Program-made: the position numbers and the translations under genes
Part shown: positions 36,495-45,384 of the stretch, piece by piece
Position numbering within the stretch: the stretch's first letter is position 1
Layout of the letters: the number at the start of each line of letters is the position of its first letter
From: Natronincola ferrireducens
Lineage (GTDB): Bacteria; Bacillota; Clostridia; Peptostreptococcales; Natronincolaceae
Reading direction: 5' to 3'
Assembly: GCF_900100845.1 (NCBI RefSeq)
Contig: NZ_FNFP01000002.1
Coordinates: 310,001 to 374,000, forward strand
Length of the DNA: 64,000 nucleotides
Notes under the pieces: generated by a model
The model's database searches: none
Told to the model about the DNA's origin: nothing
What the model saw: only the letters and a program-made list of their open reading frames with translations

Positions 36495-36698
36495 TTAATA
36501 CAGTTGGAACATAGTTTTAACTGTATCAAACAAATCACTTACTAGACTAATCACTATCATCAAAACTACAATTATTCCAGCTAATGTCGTCATCATTGCC
36601 TGTTCCTCTCTGCCAGCCCTCAATAATACTTGATTCAGTACAGAAACTAAGATTCCGATAGCTGCAATTTTAAAAATTAAATCAACACTTATAATCAT
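36495..36698 (-). CDS. spoIIIAC: Stage III sporulation protein AC
   Basis: A 67-residue, two-helix membrane protein: DLIFKIAAIGILVSVLNQVL, then GREEQAMMTTLAGIIVVLMIV. This matches the small SpoIIIAC subunit in length and order. Confidence 0.95.
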   Translation of the reverse strand: MIISVDLIFKIAAIGILVSVLNQVLLRAGREEQAMMTTLAGIIVVLMIVISLVSDLFDTVKTMFQLY

Positions 36699-36722
36699 TT
36701 ATTTTTCCCCCTTAAAGTTAGA

Positions 36723-37244
36723 TTAGAAGAATACAATCACAATAGTAACCCCCAGCAAAAACCCTAAGTTTCTATAAAGCTTGACACTTTTACCTTGGTC
36801 TACAATAGCCATTTCATAATTTCTTTTTATTTCTTCCTTTGTCAATCTTATGTGCTTTACTTGGTCATTACTATCGGATATACCTAAGTTGTTTCCTAAA
36901 GCCAACAGTACTTCAATATCCTCTTTATGAAAAGCAGTTTTTGTCGTCTCCTGCTCTATAGCTATTCTCCAAGCTTCAGAAAATATATAACCTTCTTTTT
37001 TATACAATATTTCAGCTGTAGCTTCTAATATATTGCCAATTTCTCCTTTACTCTTTTTAGCCACCTTTCCCAGCAACTGAGGTAAGGGTGTAGCACTATA
37101 TATAATCTCTGTTTCAAGCATTTGTAGCGTTGATAACATACTTGCTAAGAGCTTGGTTCTTTCTATAAAACCATTGGCATAGATATTACCTATTAAAGAA
37201 CTAGATGCTATAATAATTAAAGAAAAAATTAATCGTAATACCAT
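36723..37244 (-). CDS. spoIIIAB: Stage III sporulation protein AB
   Basis: A 173-residue protein with membrane helices at both ends and a GspF/PilC-like helical core (LASMLSTLQMLETEIIYSAT, PLPQLLGKVAKKSKGEIG). It is thought to be the platform protein of the SpoIIIA machine. It follows spoIIIAA with a 1-nt gap, so translation is coupled. Confidence 0.94.
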   Translation of the reverse strand: MVLRLIFSLIIIASSSLIGNIYANGFIERTKLLASMLSTLQMLETEIIYSATPLPQLLGKVAKKSKGEIGNILEATAEILYKKEGYIFSEAWRIAIEQETTKTAFHKEDIEVLLALGNNLGISDSNDQVKHIRLTKEEIKRNYEMAIVDQGKSVKLYRNLGFLLGVTIVIVFF

Positions 37245-37245
37245 A

Positions 37246-38271
37246 TCATCCTACCACCTTATTTTCTATAGGTTTTCCAAGCAAATCTTCAAAGGAATGA
37301 CCATCTAATACCTTTTCTATTGTCCCCACACCTTTTCTATTAGACATGAGGATCAATCTTTCAAAAACCCCTTCCTTTACCAGCTGGCCTATTACTTTCC
37401 TCGATAGGATATCCTCTAAGGAGCTTCCATGAACGGTTGTAATTAACTTTATTCCCGCCAGTAGAGCTTCTTGAATTGCCCTGCTATCCTCCTCCTTGCC
37501 AATTTCATCGGTTGCTATTACTTCTGGAGACATGGCCCTGATTAACATCATCATTCCTTGAGGCTTTGGACAAGCATCTAGGATATCTGTTCTATTCCCT
37601 AAATCGTTTTGAGGTATCCCTTGGAAGCAGGCGGCTATCTCAGAACGCTCATCTACCAGACCTACCTTCAACCCCTTTAATTTTAAAGTAGTAACCCCAT
37701 TACTTAAATTTTTGATAATATCCCTCAAAAGTGTTGTTTTTCCACATTGGGGTGGGGATATAATAAGAGTATTCATAAACTCCCCTTTAGAATTGATAAG
37801 AAACCTTAGAACAGAAGAAGCCACACCCAGTTTCTCCCTTGAAATCCTTATGTTCAACCCTGTTATGTCTTTAATGGTTTTGATACCATAGTTGTCATAA
37901 AGAACCTTCCCTACCACACCTACTCTATGTCCTCCTTCAATAGTAATGTACCCCCGTTTCAACTCCTCCTCCACTGAATAGACAGAATAATTCGTAATGA
38001 ATTGTAAGGTGTTTTCAATATTTCTTCTTGTTATTTTATGGCTGCCCTTTATCTCTTTTAATAACTGTCCATTTCTATTTATAAAAAAATCTTCGTTATT
38101 TCCATAAATCATGAGAGGTCGATCCACTCTTAACCTTATTTCCTCCAATGTATCCTTTACATCCTGTGGAATCCTGCCAATAATCTCTCTGATTTCAGGA
38201 CACAAATAACCTTCTAGGTTTGCAACAGCGTTTTTATACATATAAGCTTTGTGTTGAGTATTTATTATCAC
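37246..38271 (-). CDS. spoIIIAA: Stage III sporulation protein AA (ATPase)
   Basis: A secretion-type ATPase of 341 residues that probably powers the SpoIIIA channel. The P-loop is ISPPQCGKTTLLRDI; further motifs are GLVDERSEIAAC and Walker B-like EVIATDEIGKEEDSRAI. The start is GTG with GGGGGG 7 nt upstream. It opens the operon spoIIIAA-AH. No terminator lies upstream other than that of the zinc-ribbon gene. Confidence 0.95.
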   Translation of the reverse strand: MIINTQHKAYMYKNAVANLEGYLCPEIREIIGRIPQDVKDTLEEIRLRVDRPLMIYGNNEDFFINRNGQLLKEIKGSHKITRRNIENTLQFITNYSVYSVEEELKRGYITIEGGHRVGVVGKVLYDNYGIKTIKDITGLNIRISREKLGVASSVLRFLINSKGEFMNTLIISPPQCGKTTLLRDIIKNLSNGVTTLKLKGLKVGLVDERSEIAACFQGIPQNDLGNRTDILDACPKPQGMMMLIRAMSPEVIATDEIGKEEDSRAIQEALLAGIKLITTVHGSSLEDILSRKVIGQLVKEGVFERLILMSNRKGVGTIEKVLDGHSFEDLLGKPIENKVVG

Positions 38272-38341
38272 AACATGTCCCCCCTTATATATAATAGATA
38301 TTTACATTGTAGGGTAATTATTCTTAAAACAAAAAAAAAAG

Positions 38342-38370
38342 AAAAACCAAAGCCATAAACTTTGGTTTTT
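38342..38370 (-). terminator. Terminator after the zinc-ribbon gene
   Basis: An 11-bp stem (AAAAACCAAAG with its complement), followed by CTTTTTTTTTTTG on the minus strand: one of the clearest terminators in the window. It isolates the spoIIIA operon from efp and its neighbours. Confidence 0.92.
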
Positions 38371-38395
38371 CAATCATATTTAATATTTATTGATT

Positions 38396-38809
38396 TTATT
38401 CGTGGTGATGACCGCATCCATTATGGCCACAGCCACAGTCTGTATCTATCTTAATTACCTCATTACATTTAGGACACACTACTTCTGGATCTTCATCATA
38501 AAATAAGTCTTCATCTACATAGATTTCTTCATCACAGTTAGGACAATTGACCTCCATAAAATCTATATCATCATCTTCTTCTTCTTCAAACAATTCATCT
38601 TCTACATCAGCTAAGTCTTCATCTAAAGCTTCTACATACTCTGTCAAATCCTCTTGATCTTCATTCATCATGACAATTGCTTCGGCAAAATCGTCTAAAG
38701 CATCTATAATATGTAGTAAAACCTTACCCTCCTTAGAAGACTCTTCAATACTTAACCCTTCAGCTAATCCCTTCAAATATGCTACCTTTTCAAATAAATG
38801 GTTCATCAT
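38396..38809 (-). CDS. Acidic zinc-ribbon protein (CD1247 N-terminal domain type)
   Basis: A 137-residue protein with a helical N-terminal part (LFEKVAYLKGLAEGLSIEES), a very acidic middle, and a C-terminal zinc ribbon CPNCDEEIYVDED...CPKCNEVIKID followed by a Cys/His-rich tail (CGCGHNGCGHHHE). It is the clostridial family often called CD1247 N-terminal domain. Function is unknown. It repeatedly stands between efp and spoIIIAA. The tail may bind extra metal (inference). Confidence 0.8.
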   Translation of the reverse strand: MMNHLFEKVAYLKGLAEGLSIEESSKEGKVLLHIIDALDDFAEAIVMMNEDQEDLTEYVEALDEDLADVEDELFEEEEDDDIDFMEVNCPNCDEEIYVDEDLFYDEDPEVVCPKCNEVIKIDTDCGCGHNGCGHHHE

Positions 38810-38867
38810 AATTCCTCCTTTGACTTGTATTAAATCTATTATTTAGTGTTTACCAAAATATGCTTAT

Positions 38868-39425
38868 TTATACCCTAGACATATATTCTCCTGTTCTAGT
38901 ATCTATTCGAACAATATCACCTTCATTGACAAATAGAGGTACGTGAACAACTGCTCCAGTTTCTAATGTTGCAGATTTAGTAACATTAGAAGCTGTATCA
39001 CCCTTCACTCCAGGATCTGCCTCTGTTACCTTTAACTCAACAAAGTTTGGAGGATCCACCTGAAAGGCTTTTCCTTGATAAAATTTTATTGTAGCATTAT
39101 CATTTTCCTTTAAAAACTTAATAGCATCCTCTACTTCATCAAAAGTTAAAGGTATTTGCTCATAGCTTTCATTATCCATGAAGTAGTAGAACTCTCCATC
39201 ACTGTAAAGATACTGCATCTCTTTAGTTTCTATATGAGCCCTAGGAAACTTATCAGAAGGGTTGAAGGCCTCTTCACGGGTAGCTCCTGTTTTTAAGTTT
39301 TTATATTTTGTTCTAACAAAGGCTGCACCTTTACCAGGCTTTACGTGTTGAAAGTCCAAAATTACAAAAGGCTGTCCATTCATTTCAAAAGTTACACCTT
39401 TTCTAAAATCTCCTGCTGAAATCAT
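38868..39425 (-). CDS. efp: Elongation factor P
   Basis: Relieves ribosome stalling at polyproline. The 185 residues include the tip loop with the modifiable lysine in [18 protein letters not shown], and the OB domains with LPLTF-like [12 protein letters not shown] and [13 protein letters not shown]-like [20 protein letters not shown]. It follows the aminopeptidase P gene, the usual neighbour. Confidence 0.97.
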   Translation of the reverse strand: MISAGDFRKGVTFEMNGQPFVILDFQHVKPGKGAAFVRTKYKNLKTGATREEAFNPSDKFPRAHIETKEMQYLYSDGEFYYFMDNESYEQIPLTFDEVEDAIKFLKENDNATIKFYQGKAFQVDPPNFVELKVTEADPGVKGDTASNVTKSATLETGAVVHVPLFVNEGDIVRIDTRTGEYMSRV

Positions 39426-39448
39426 AAAATCCCTCCATCATTATTTAA

Positions 39449-40516
39449 CTATATTTTAATTTCAAGCAACTCTTTAGAAGTTTTTGATAAAACGTGATAT
39501 CCATCATCCGTCACTACAACTAAGTCCTCGATTCTTACACCACCAAACCCAGGGATATAGATACCTGGTTCTATAGTGATCACCATACCTGGTTTCATTG
39601 GAACATCTCCCATAGTATTAACATGGGGTAGCTCATGGATCTCTAACCCCACACCATGACCCAAGCCATGACCAAAATAATCGCCATAGCCCTTTTCTTT
39701 AATAACATTTCTAGCTATTTCATCTAACTCTTTTCCTGTAATGCCTGGCTTCACCTGTTGTAGAGCTGTTTTTTGAGCCTTTAGTACAACCTCATAAATT
39801 TCCTTTTGTCTATCATTAGCTTCTCCAATAACAACTGTTCTAGTCATATCAGAGCAATACCCATTATAAATACAACCATAGTCTAATGTAACAAAATCTC
39901 CTTTTTCAAGGACCTTATTTGATGCTACCCCATGGGGTAAAGAAGATCTTATCCCCGAAGCTACAATAAAGCTAAAACTAGCTCCAGCAGCACCATGTCT
40001 TCGCATGAAAAATTCCAGTTCTAAGGCTATATCTGCCTCAACTGTACCAGGCTTTAGAAAATCTAAAATATATTGGAAGGCTTCATCGGCTATAGAAGCG
40101 GCTCTTTCAATATACTTAAGCTCTTCTTGACATTTAATAGAACGTATTTTTGTCAAGGCTCCTTTAAGAGGCACCAATTCAAGGTCAGCTAGATGTTCCT
40201 GTAAGTCTAAAGTATGTCCATAGGTAAAGAACTCTTCTTCTACACCTAATGCTTTTATATGTAGATTTTTAATCACATTGACAAGGGGTTCATATCTGGT
40301 GTTCTCAACAATATCATAACCCTTACACTGCTCATTTGCCTGTTGAATATAACGAAAATCCGTAATAAACTTTGCCTCTGTTTTGGTAATGATAATAAAA
40401 CCAGTCGTTCCAGTAAACCCTGAAAAATACCTTCTATTTTCAGGCTTATAGATTAACACACCATCTAAGTTCTTGTCATATAATATATCCCTAACCTTAC
40501 TTATCTTAGTATTCAT
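39449..40516 (-). CDS. papA: Xaa-Pro aminopeptidase (aminopeptidase P)
   Basis: A 355-residue M24B metallopeptidase that removes residues before proline. Metal ligands are in LDYGCIYNGYCSDMTRTVV (two Asp), GHGLGHGVGLEIHELP (His), TIEPGIYIPG (Glu) and GVRIEDLV (Glu). The N-terminal creatinase-like domain is present. Start ATG 40516 has GGGGGGG well placed; the in-frame TTG at 40522 is too close. The order aroQ-papA-efp is common in firmicutes. Confidence 0.94.
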   Translation of the reverse strand: MNTKISKVRDILYDKNLDGVLIYKPENRRYFSGFTGTTGFIIITKTEAKFITDFRYIQQANEQCKGYDIVENTRYEPLVNVIKNLHIKALGVEEEFFTYGHTLDLQEHLADLELVPLKGALTKIRSIKCQEELKYIERAASIADEAFQYILDFLKPGTVEADIALELEFFMRRHGAAGASFSFIVASGIRSSLPHGVASNKVLEKGDFVTLDYGCIYNGYCSDMTRTVVIGEANDRQKEIYEVVLKAQKTALQQVKPGITGKELDEIARNVIKEKGYGDYFGHGLGHGVGLEIHELPHVNTMGDVPMKPGMVITIEPGIYIPGFGGVRIEDLVVVTDDGYHVLSKTSKELLEIKI

Positions 40517-40541
40517 TTTCAACCCCCCCTATTATACAATA

Positions 40542-40976
40542 TCAAGATCTATTATGTTGGATTAATGCATACAACCCTAAGATATAACTATAATAACCAA
40601 AACCACTGATTTGTCCAATACAGACAGAAGCCGTAACCGACTTTGCTCTAAATTCTTCCCTACTATGAATATTACTAAGATGTACTTCTACAGTAGGAAT
40701 AGCTACAGCTTTTATAGCATCATGAATTGCAATACTATAATGACTATAGGCGGCTGGGTTGATAATAATACCATCAACATCCCTATTGCCATGAAGAAAA
40801 TCAATGATCTCCCCTTCGTTATTACTTTGAAGTATGTCCAACTTTACATTATGTTTTGCAGCTTCTGCCAATAATATTTCATTTATCTGCTGCAACGTCA
40901 TTGTACCATAAATCCCTGGCTCTCGCATACCAAGGAGGTTTAAATTAGGCCCATGGACTACTAAATACTTTTCCAC
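40542..40976 (-). CDS. aroQ: 3-dehydroquinate dehydratase, type II
   Basis: Third step of the shikimate pathway. The 144 residues contain [16 protein letters not shown] (catalytic Tyr region), [29 protein letters not shown] and [14 protein letters not shown] (catalytic His). It is separated from aroE (61.6 kb) by the inserted 20-kb pilus region, although both serve one pathway. Confidence 0.97.
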   Translation of the reverse strand: MEKYLVVHGPNLNLLGMREPGIYGTMTLQQINEILLAEAAKHNVKLDILQSNNEGEIIDFLHGNRDVDGIIINPAAYSHYSIAIHDAIKAVAIPTVEVHLSNIHSREEFRAKSVTASVCIGQISGFGYYSYILGLYALIQHNRS

Positions 40977-41090
40977 AACTGCTAAACACTTCCTTTACAT
41001 AAAATTCTATACTATCATACCATATTTTAAAAAATTTGAATAGTTTTTTGACTTTATTTTGACCCATTAGATGAAAAGCTAGTCTACTCT

Positions 41091-41354
41091 CTAATGTCTA
41101 GGATGCTTTTTTACTTTATCAATAGCTTGTATAATGGCATTGGTTACGTCTGCTTCAAATTGTATAGATAAAGCATTTATCTTGGAATAAACCTCTCCAA
41201 ACTCTGTAGCTATATATTTAGGAGGCAGCATATTTAAGGCTATTGCCTTTATATCAGCTACACACCTTTCGCAGCTACATGACTCCTCCTGGCACTTCAA
41301 AATATTTGGCAATAGATTATTGACTACCACTTCCATATAATTTTTTATCTTCAT
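41091..41354 (-). CDS. comFB: ComFB family protein
   Basis: An 87-residue ComFB protein: KNYMEVVVNNLLPNIL, a four-cysteine cluster CQEESCSCERCVADIKAIAL and NMLPPKYIATE. The cysteines probably bind zinc. ComFB was named from the Bacillus comF locus. Recent reports describe the family as cyclic-dinucleotide receptors. The ATG at 41354 follows AAAGGAGGG; the frame is open upstream to 41387. It is the distal gene of the minor-pilin operon, which links it to the pilus. Confidence 0.88.
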   Translation of the reverse strand: MKIKNYMEVVVNNLLPNILKCQEESCSCERCVADIKAIALNMLPPKYIATEFGEVYSKINALSIQFEADVTNAIIQAIDKVKKHPRH

Positions 41355-41367
41355 AATAACCCTCCTT

Positions 41368-42000
41368 TTATTTGCTTGTATCTTCATATCCTCCGTAGGT
41401 TTGATAGGATGAAATCATTTCTAGGGAAACAACCTCAACCTGAGGAAGATTATACCTATCCTTGACCTTGTTGTATGCTATAGGGAGTCTAGCCTCACCT
41501 CTAATAAATTTTCTAGCCTGATTATACACACCTACTACCTCAATTACAATAGTATTATGGTTGGAATCATACGTAAAGCTCCTTTTATAATAGTGATATG
41601 GGGAATAATTATGAAAGGGGTTTTCCACTATTTTGTTATAGAAAGCTAGGTTAACTAACATTCTATCCTGTAGATAGTCCCCCAATTGAGGGGGTTGATA
41701 TTCATTGGGATGAACTTCTTCTTCCTTCATTTTATTAATAAAATCCATCTTATATTCCTTTAAATCCTCTAGATACTCAACAACAACATCGTCAACTAAA
41801 ATCAAAATCTCATGGTAAGCCTCCTCCATTGCCGACTCAGCGAGAAAATAAGCCTTTATACTATGACTACTTGAGGCTACCCTTTGATAATCATTGGCAA
41901 CAAGGGTTACTGCAGAAATCATTAAAGTAAAAATGATCAATCCAATAATAAAAACATTTACTACGATAGATCCTCTTTTATTTGTTAATCCCTTTTCCAT
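41368..42000 (-). CDS. PilX-like minor pilin assembly protein
   Basis: A 210-residue protein with a short basic start (EKGLTNKRGSIVVNVFIIG), a class III-like hydrophobic helix (about 10-35), and SHSIKAYFLAESAMEEAYHEI, the AxxAESA-type signature of PilX N-terminal proteins. No typical G/FTLxE prepilin site is present. Probably a minor, tip-associated component of the type IV pilus. It is the fourth of a run of pilin-like genes from 43433 to 41091. Confidence 0.75.
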   Translation of the reverse strand: MEKGLTNKRGSIVVNVFIIGLIIFTLMISAVTLVANDYQRVASSSHSIKAYFLAESAMEEAYHEILILVDDVVVEYLEDLKEYKMDFINKMKEEEVHPNEYQPPQLGDYLQDRMLVNLAFYNKIVENPFHNYSPYHYYKRSFTYDSNHNTIVIEVVGVYNQARKFIRGEARLPIAYNKVKDRYNLPQVEVVSLEMISSYQTYGGYEDTSK

Positions 42001-42007
42001 GCTTTCT

Positions 42008-42514
42008 CTACCTATAATCCAAACTTAGTCGTAGTTTCACAGAATAATCTATCTTATGGGCAATTACTTCTATTTCCAACAACTCCCCTTCAACTATCTC
42101 TCTAACAAGGATGTCTCTGATACCATCTACTAATACATTATTTTCATTCTTCTTATTCACCCTTAATTCACCTCTATCCCTATAGAAATATAGCAGTGTA
42201 TTAAAGCTATTTCGTCTTCTCCCACTTAAATCAATCCAAACCTTCTTTCCTTCAAAATCTCTACCTTCAATGGTCTGATTGTTACTATGATAAGTAATTT
42301 GATATTGGTCACATTCCCTTATCCTTTTTTCTATATAATTCAATGCAAATTGAACCTTTTGCTTAGCTGCTATCTCATCCACCTGTCTACTATAGCTACC
42401 TATACTATAAATAAATATTGTGGTTAAGGCCATCATCACGATAGAAATCAATGTAATAGAAACCACTATTTCTATTAATGTAACTCCTCTGTTATCATGG
42501 AGATATTGATTCAA
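42008..42514 (-). CDS. Type IV prepilin-like protein (PilW/GspJ type)
   Basis: A 168-residue minor pilin with prepilin peptidase site NRG-VTLIEIVVSITLISIV near residue 9; Glu+5 is present. The C-terminal domain has QVDEIAAKQKVQFALNYIEKRI, typical of PilW/GspJ-like subunits. Processed by PilD (46550-47317). It is in an operon with the neighbouring GspI- and GspH-type pilins. Confidence 0.85.
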   Translation of the reverse strand: MNQYLHDNRGVTLIEIVVSITLISIVMMALTTIFIYSIGSYSRQVDEIAAKQKVQFALNYIEKRIRECDQYQITYHSNNQTIEGRDFEGKKVWIDLSGRRRNSFNTLLYFYRDRGELRVNKKNENNVLVDGIRDILVREIVEGELLEIEVIAHKIDYSVKLRLSLDYR

Positions 42515-42548
42515 TCTAAAGCCACCTCCCTGTAGCTCTATTAATCCT

Positions 42549-42980
42549 TTAATCTTCCTTCAATTCTATTGAAAGCTCCTTATAGCCATTTAAATATAGG
42601 TTAATATCTCCCTTAGCATTTATATAGCTACAGAGGCTATAGCTTAGATGATGGATTTCATCCCTTACATGTAAATCAATTTGATAAAGGGGGACTTCTT
42701 TATCTAGAAAATGAATCCTCAGCTGTACCTGGTAATTGTCAACATAAAAAATCGTATCCTTATCTAAAAATTCATGAAAAATATCTCCCTCTGTTCTGTT
42801 ATTTAGGGTTTTCAGTTCTTCCAAAATACTTTGGGCCATCCTGCTGATATTATAGACCTCCGTAGTCATCAAGGTCACCCTATTAACATGAAACATCAAA
42901 GAAAAAGTGATCTGTGCAATAAGACCTAATATTAATAGAGCTATTAATACTTCTACTAGGGTCATACCCCTTCTATCCAT
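42549..42980 (-). CDS. Type IV prepilin-like protein (PilV/GspI type)
   Basis: A 143-residue minor pilin with leader MDRRG-MTLVEVLIALLILG; Glu+5 present. NISRMAQSILEELKTL after the helix resembles PilV/GspI. No conserved function beyond minor pilin. It lies between the FimT-like and PilW-like genes. Confidence 0.85.
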   Translation of the reverse strand: MDRRGMTLVEVLIALLILGLIAQITFSLMFHVNRVTLMTTEVYNISRMAQSILEELKTLNNRTEGDIFHEFLDKDTIFYVDNYQVQLRIHFLDKEVPLYQIDLHVRDEIHHLSYSLCSYINAKGDINLYLNGYKELSIELKED

Positions 42981-42998
42981 GGTAACGCCTCAATCCCC

Positions 42999-43433
42999 TT
43001 ATTTTTGCTGTATGATTTTTGCTTTTCCTGTACCTATATCCACCTGAATCCTCATCTTCTCTTTTTTACTATTGGTAAAAACAAACTGTCCATAGGCCGT
43101 CACCCCATCACGATTATAGGTAATTCTTTCATGGGACTCAGGGGATATGGTTACTCTTTGACTTAGTTCCTTCACCAATACAACTCTACCAAATAAAACC
43201 TGCTCTCGAACCCTTAGCTTATTACCAATTAGTTCAACACAATACTCTCTAGACTCATCTATACTCAACTGCTGAGCAAGATGAAGGGCAGACTTTACTT
43301 CATTTGCCGTAGTCCTTAATAGAAACCTATCATATACATTTCGATTTATTAAAGGAACTAAAGCTATTAATATCCCCATCATCATTAAAACCAATAACAG
43401 CTCTATTAGGGTAAAACCCTTCTTATTTTTCAT
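42999..43433 (-). CDS. Type IV prepilin-like protein (FimT/GspH type)
   Basis: A 144-residue minor pilin with leader KNKKG-FTLIELLLVLMMMG and NEVKSALHLAQQLSIDESREY, the pattern of GspH/FimT pseudopilins. First gene of the minor-pilin operon, after the terminator at 43580-43624; the intervening AT-rich stretch must hold its promoter. Confidence 0.87.
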   Translation of the reverse strand: MKNKKGFTLIELLLVLMMMGILIALVPLINRNVYDRFLLRTTANEVKSALHLAQQLSIDESREYCVELIGNKLRVREQVLFGRVVLVKELSQRVTISPESHERITYNRDGVTAYGQFVFTNSKKEKMRIQVDIGTGKAKIIQQK

Positions 43434-43465
43434 TACTCTAATCCTCCACCTAGAGGGATATGCTA

Positions 43466-43520
43466 TTTTATAAATATTATAATATTTTATAATATTCTAT
43501 AATATTCTTTTAAAATCCCT
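43466..43520. repeat. AT-rich direct repeats upstream of the minor-pilin operon
   Basis: Three near-copies of TATAATATT in a run of almost pure A+T (TATAATATTTTATAATATTC and on). They may serve as promoter elements or a curved upstream region for the minor-pilin operon; I see no single clear -35 element. Confidence 0.4.
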
Positions 43521-43579
43521 ATTTTCCTCCCTTATTTGTGGTAAATTTATAAATATTTGTAAAAATATGTATAAATTTA

Positions 43580-43624
43580 AAAAGGATAATCAATTTTCTC
43601 TTAGGAGAAATCGATTATCCTTTT
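43580..43624 (-). terminator. Terminator after the pilO-SLH gene
   Basis: A long interrupted stem: AAAAGGATAATC at the outer part and TTTCTC/GAGAAA inside, with a short loop. On the minus strand it is followed by a TTTTTAAATTT tract. It separates pilD-pilM-pilN-pilO-SLH from the minor-pilin operon. Confidence 0.82.
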
Positions 43625-43642
43625 AAATTTTATCATAATGTA

Positions 43643-44821
43643 TTAAAGGTGATACAACAAATATATGGCTTCAGCCTTTGTTATATAGTGACCTATATTA
43701 TCTACCCCTATTGAGTGGATTCCTTTTTCCCTTAGAATTTCTTCACCAATCTGTTTCCACTGAAATCCGGGGTCCTCTAAAACCTTTCTCATTACAATTT
43801 CAACCTCTTGATAGGTAATTGGTGCCTGAGGTCTTAAAGTTTTGTCGGCATATCCTACAATAAAGCCACTATAAAACCCTTTATAGATAGCCTTTGCAAT
43901 AGCATTTTCATAGTTACCAAGGTTTTCATAATCCTCAAACTTACTTAAATCCACACTTTCTTCTGGGTCTGTCCATTTAAAGACCTTATCCAAAAGTAGA
44001 AGAAACTCTCCCCTTGTCATACTGTCATCTGGGTAGTAACAATCGTCCCTATCTCCACGGATATAGTACATAGCTCCAAAGGCATCTATTTCCTCCTCTG
44101 CCCAATGGCCTTGGATATCCTCAAAGGCCTTATACCTTCTATCAATTAATAATAGAGACTCCCCAGCCTTATATATGTAATTTGCAGAACCGCCTCTTTC
44201 AGAAGAACCAGCCCTAAAAGGATTTGCCTTTTTATAATTTTGATCCAAGTACCAGTCATAAAGACCTTCAGCTTCAACATCATCAGGCAAATGATAAAAA
44301 TCTAAACCAATGGTTCCAGTCAGTAATCCCTCATCTTTACTGGAGATATTGATATTATTAAAGATAATCTTTTTTTGAAAATCCCACATCTTTTTTAACA
44401 GACCATTTAAGGCTTGATAATCACCTTCATAGGCTATATTTAACCCCATAGCATCCAAAGAAGCCTCTCCTAAGGTTTCAACCCTAGGCTGGGAGAATGC
44501 CAAGGAGGATACTTGAAGTTCAGGAGCATCTAAAAAATCCTGCATCAAAAGAATTATTTCCTCCTGCTGGATGTTAGGAAAATAATTAATAGAAGCCGTC
44601 TTAACTTTTTGATTGAGTTCTTCGATTGTTTTATCCAGCTGTTCCTCTAAATTAACAGCAATATAATATTCAGCTAATTTCTCTTCTGCTTCTTCCTTTT
44701 CATATTTTGCATCCTGAAGCTTTGCCAATTGAGGGGTTAGAAGAAAATAGTAATATGCTCCTAGAAATACCACTGCCATCAGAAAAAAAACAGCCCGTTT
44801 CTCTCTCTTCGTCAGCTTCAT
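43643..44821 (-). CDS. PilO-like protein fused to three S-layer homology (SLH) repeats
   Basis: A 392-residue protein. Residues 1-30 give a short cytoplasmic tail and one membrane helix (VFFLMAVVFLGAYYYFLLTP). A coiled coil (about 31-75) and a ferredoxin-like PilO/GspM-type domain (about 80-180) follow, then a linker. From residue 233 come SLH repeats: FEDIQGHWAEEEIDAF, a second with FIVGYADKTLRPQAPITY, and a weaker third (352-392). PilO normally bridges PilN and PilP. Here the SLH part could bind cell-wall polymer instead (inference). It overlaps nothing and follows pilN by 1 nt. Confidence 0.85.
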   Translation of the reverse strand: MKLTKREKRAVFFLMAVVFLGAYYYFLLTPQLAKLQDAKYEKEEAEEKLAEYYIAVNLEEQLDKTIEELNQKVKTASINYFPNIQQEEIILLMQDFLDAPELQVSSLAFSQPRVETLGEASLDAMGLNIAYEGDYQALNGLLKKMWDFQKKIIFNNINISSKDEGLLTGTIGLDFYHLPDDVEAEGLYDWYLDQNYKKANPFRAGSSERGGSANYIYKAGESLLLIDRRYKAFEDIQGHWAEEEIDAFGAMYYIRGDRDDCYYPDDSMTRGEFLLLLDKVFKWTDPEESVDLSKFEDYENLGNYENAIAKAIYKGFYSGFIVGYADKTLRPQAPITYQEVEIVMRKVLEDPGFQWKQIGEEILREKGIHSIGVDNIGHYITKAEAIYLLYHL

Positions 44822-44822
44822 C

Positions 44823-45371
44823 TTAATTCACATCCTTTACTTTGAATTGAATAGCAAAGTTATAGATGCCTTCATTTATAGTAATAGAAGGTATAAATAT
44901 TTCATCAAAGGCTTGGGTTAGACGGAGATTATATTCAAATTCAGCAATGGAACCCTTATCCTTGGCGGAACCCTGTATGGTCATGGAATTTGGCGTAATA
45001 CTCATAGATTGAAAAAATAGGTTTTCAGGTATCGTTCCAAAAACTCCATAAACCAATAGCTCATTAATAATATCTAAGTTTTCAATTCCCTGATCTATAT
45101 TAGCCAATAGTTGTAGCTGGTTTTCCAGTGTATCTACCCTAGACTCCTTATACTCTATCCTTTGCATCTGCTCTATAACCTCAGGTCTTGCTAAAATAGC
45201 ATTAATAGAAGCTATCTCCTTCTCCATATTATTTATCCTTATGAAGTTAATAGCTGGAAAGGATATAACTACCAACACCAATAGCAGTAATATACTATAG
45301 AAGACCTTTTGTTTTTTTTCTATTCCCCTTTGTTTTGCTACATAGGGTTCAAAAAAATTTAAATCCCTCAT
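44823..45371 (-). CDS. pilN: PilN-like assembly protein
   Basis: A 182-residue inner-membrane protein. The cytoplasmic N terminus RDLNFFEPYV resembles the PilN motif that binds PilM. One membrane helix (about 23-43), a coiled coil, and a small alpha/beta domain (about 105-182) follow. It is encoded between pilM and pilO-SLH. Confidence 0.85.
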   Translation of the reverse strand: MRDLNFFEPYVAKQRGIEKKQKVFYSILLLLVLVVISFPAINFIRINNMEKEIASINAILARPEVIEQMQRIEYKESRVDTLENQLQLLANIDQGIENLDIINELLVYGVFGTIPENLFFQSMSITPNSMTIQGSAKDKGSIAEFEYNLRLTQAFDEIFIPSITINEGIYNFAIQFKVKDVN

Positions 45372-45384
45372 TCCTTTTTCCCCC

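Noticed and set aside
43466-43520. CRISPR-like or phage-type repeat array
   Set aside because: The 9-nt AT-only repeats have no spacers and are explained by base composition.
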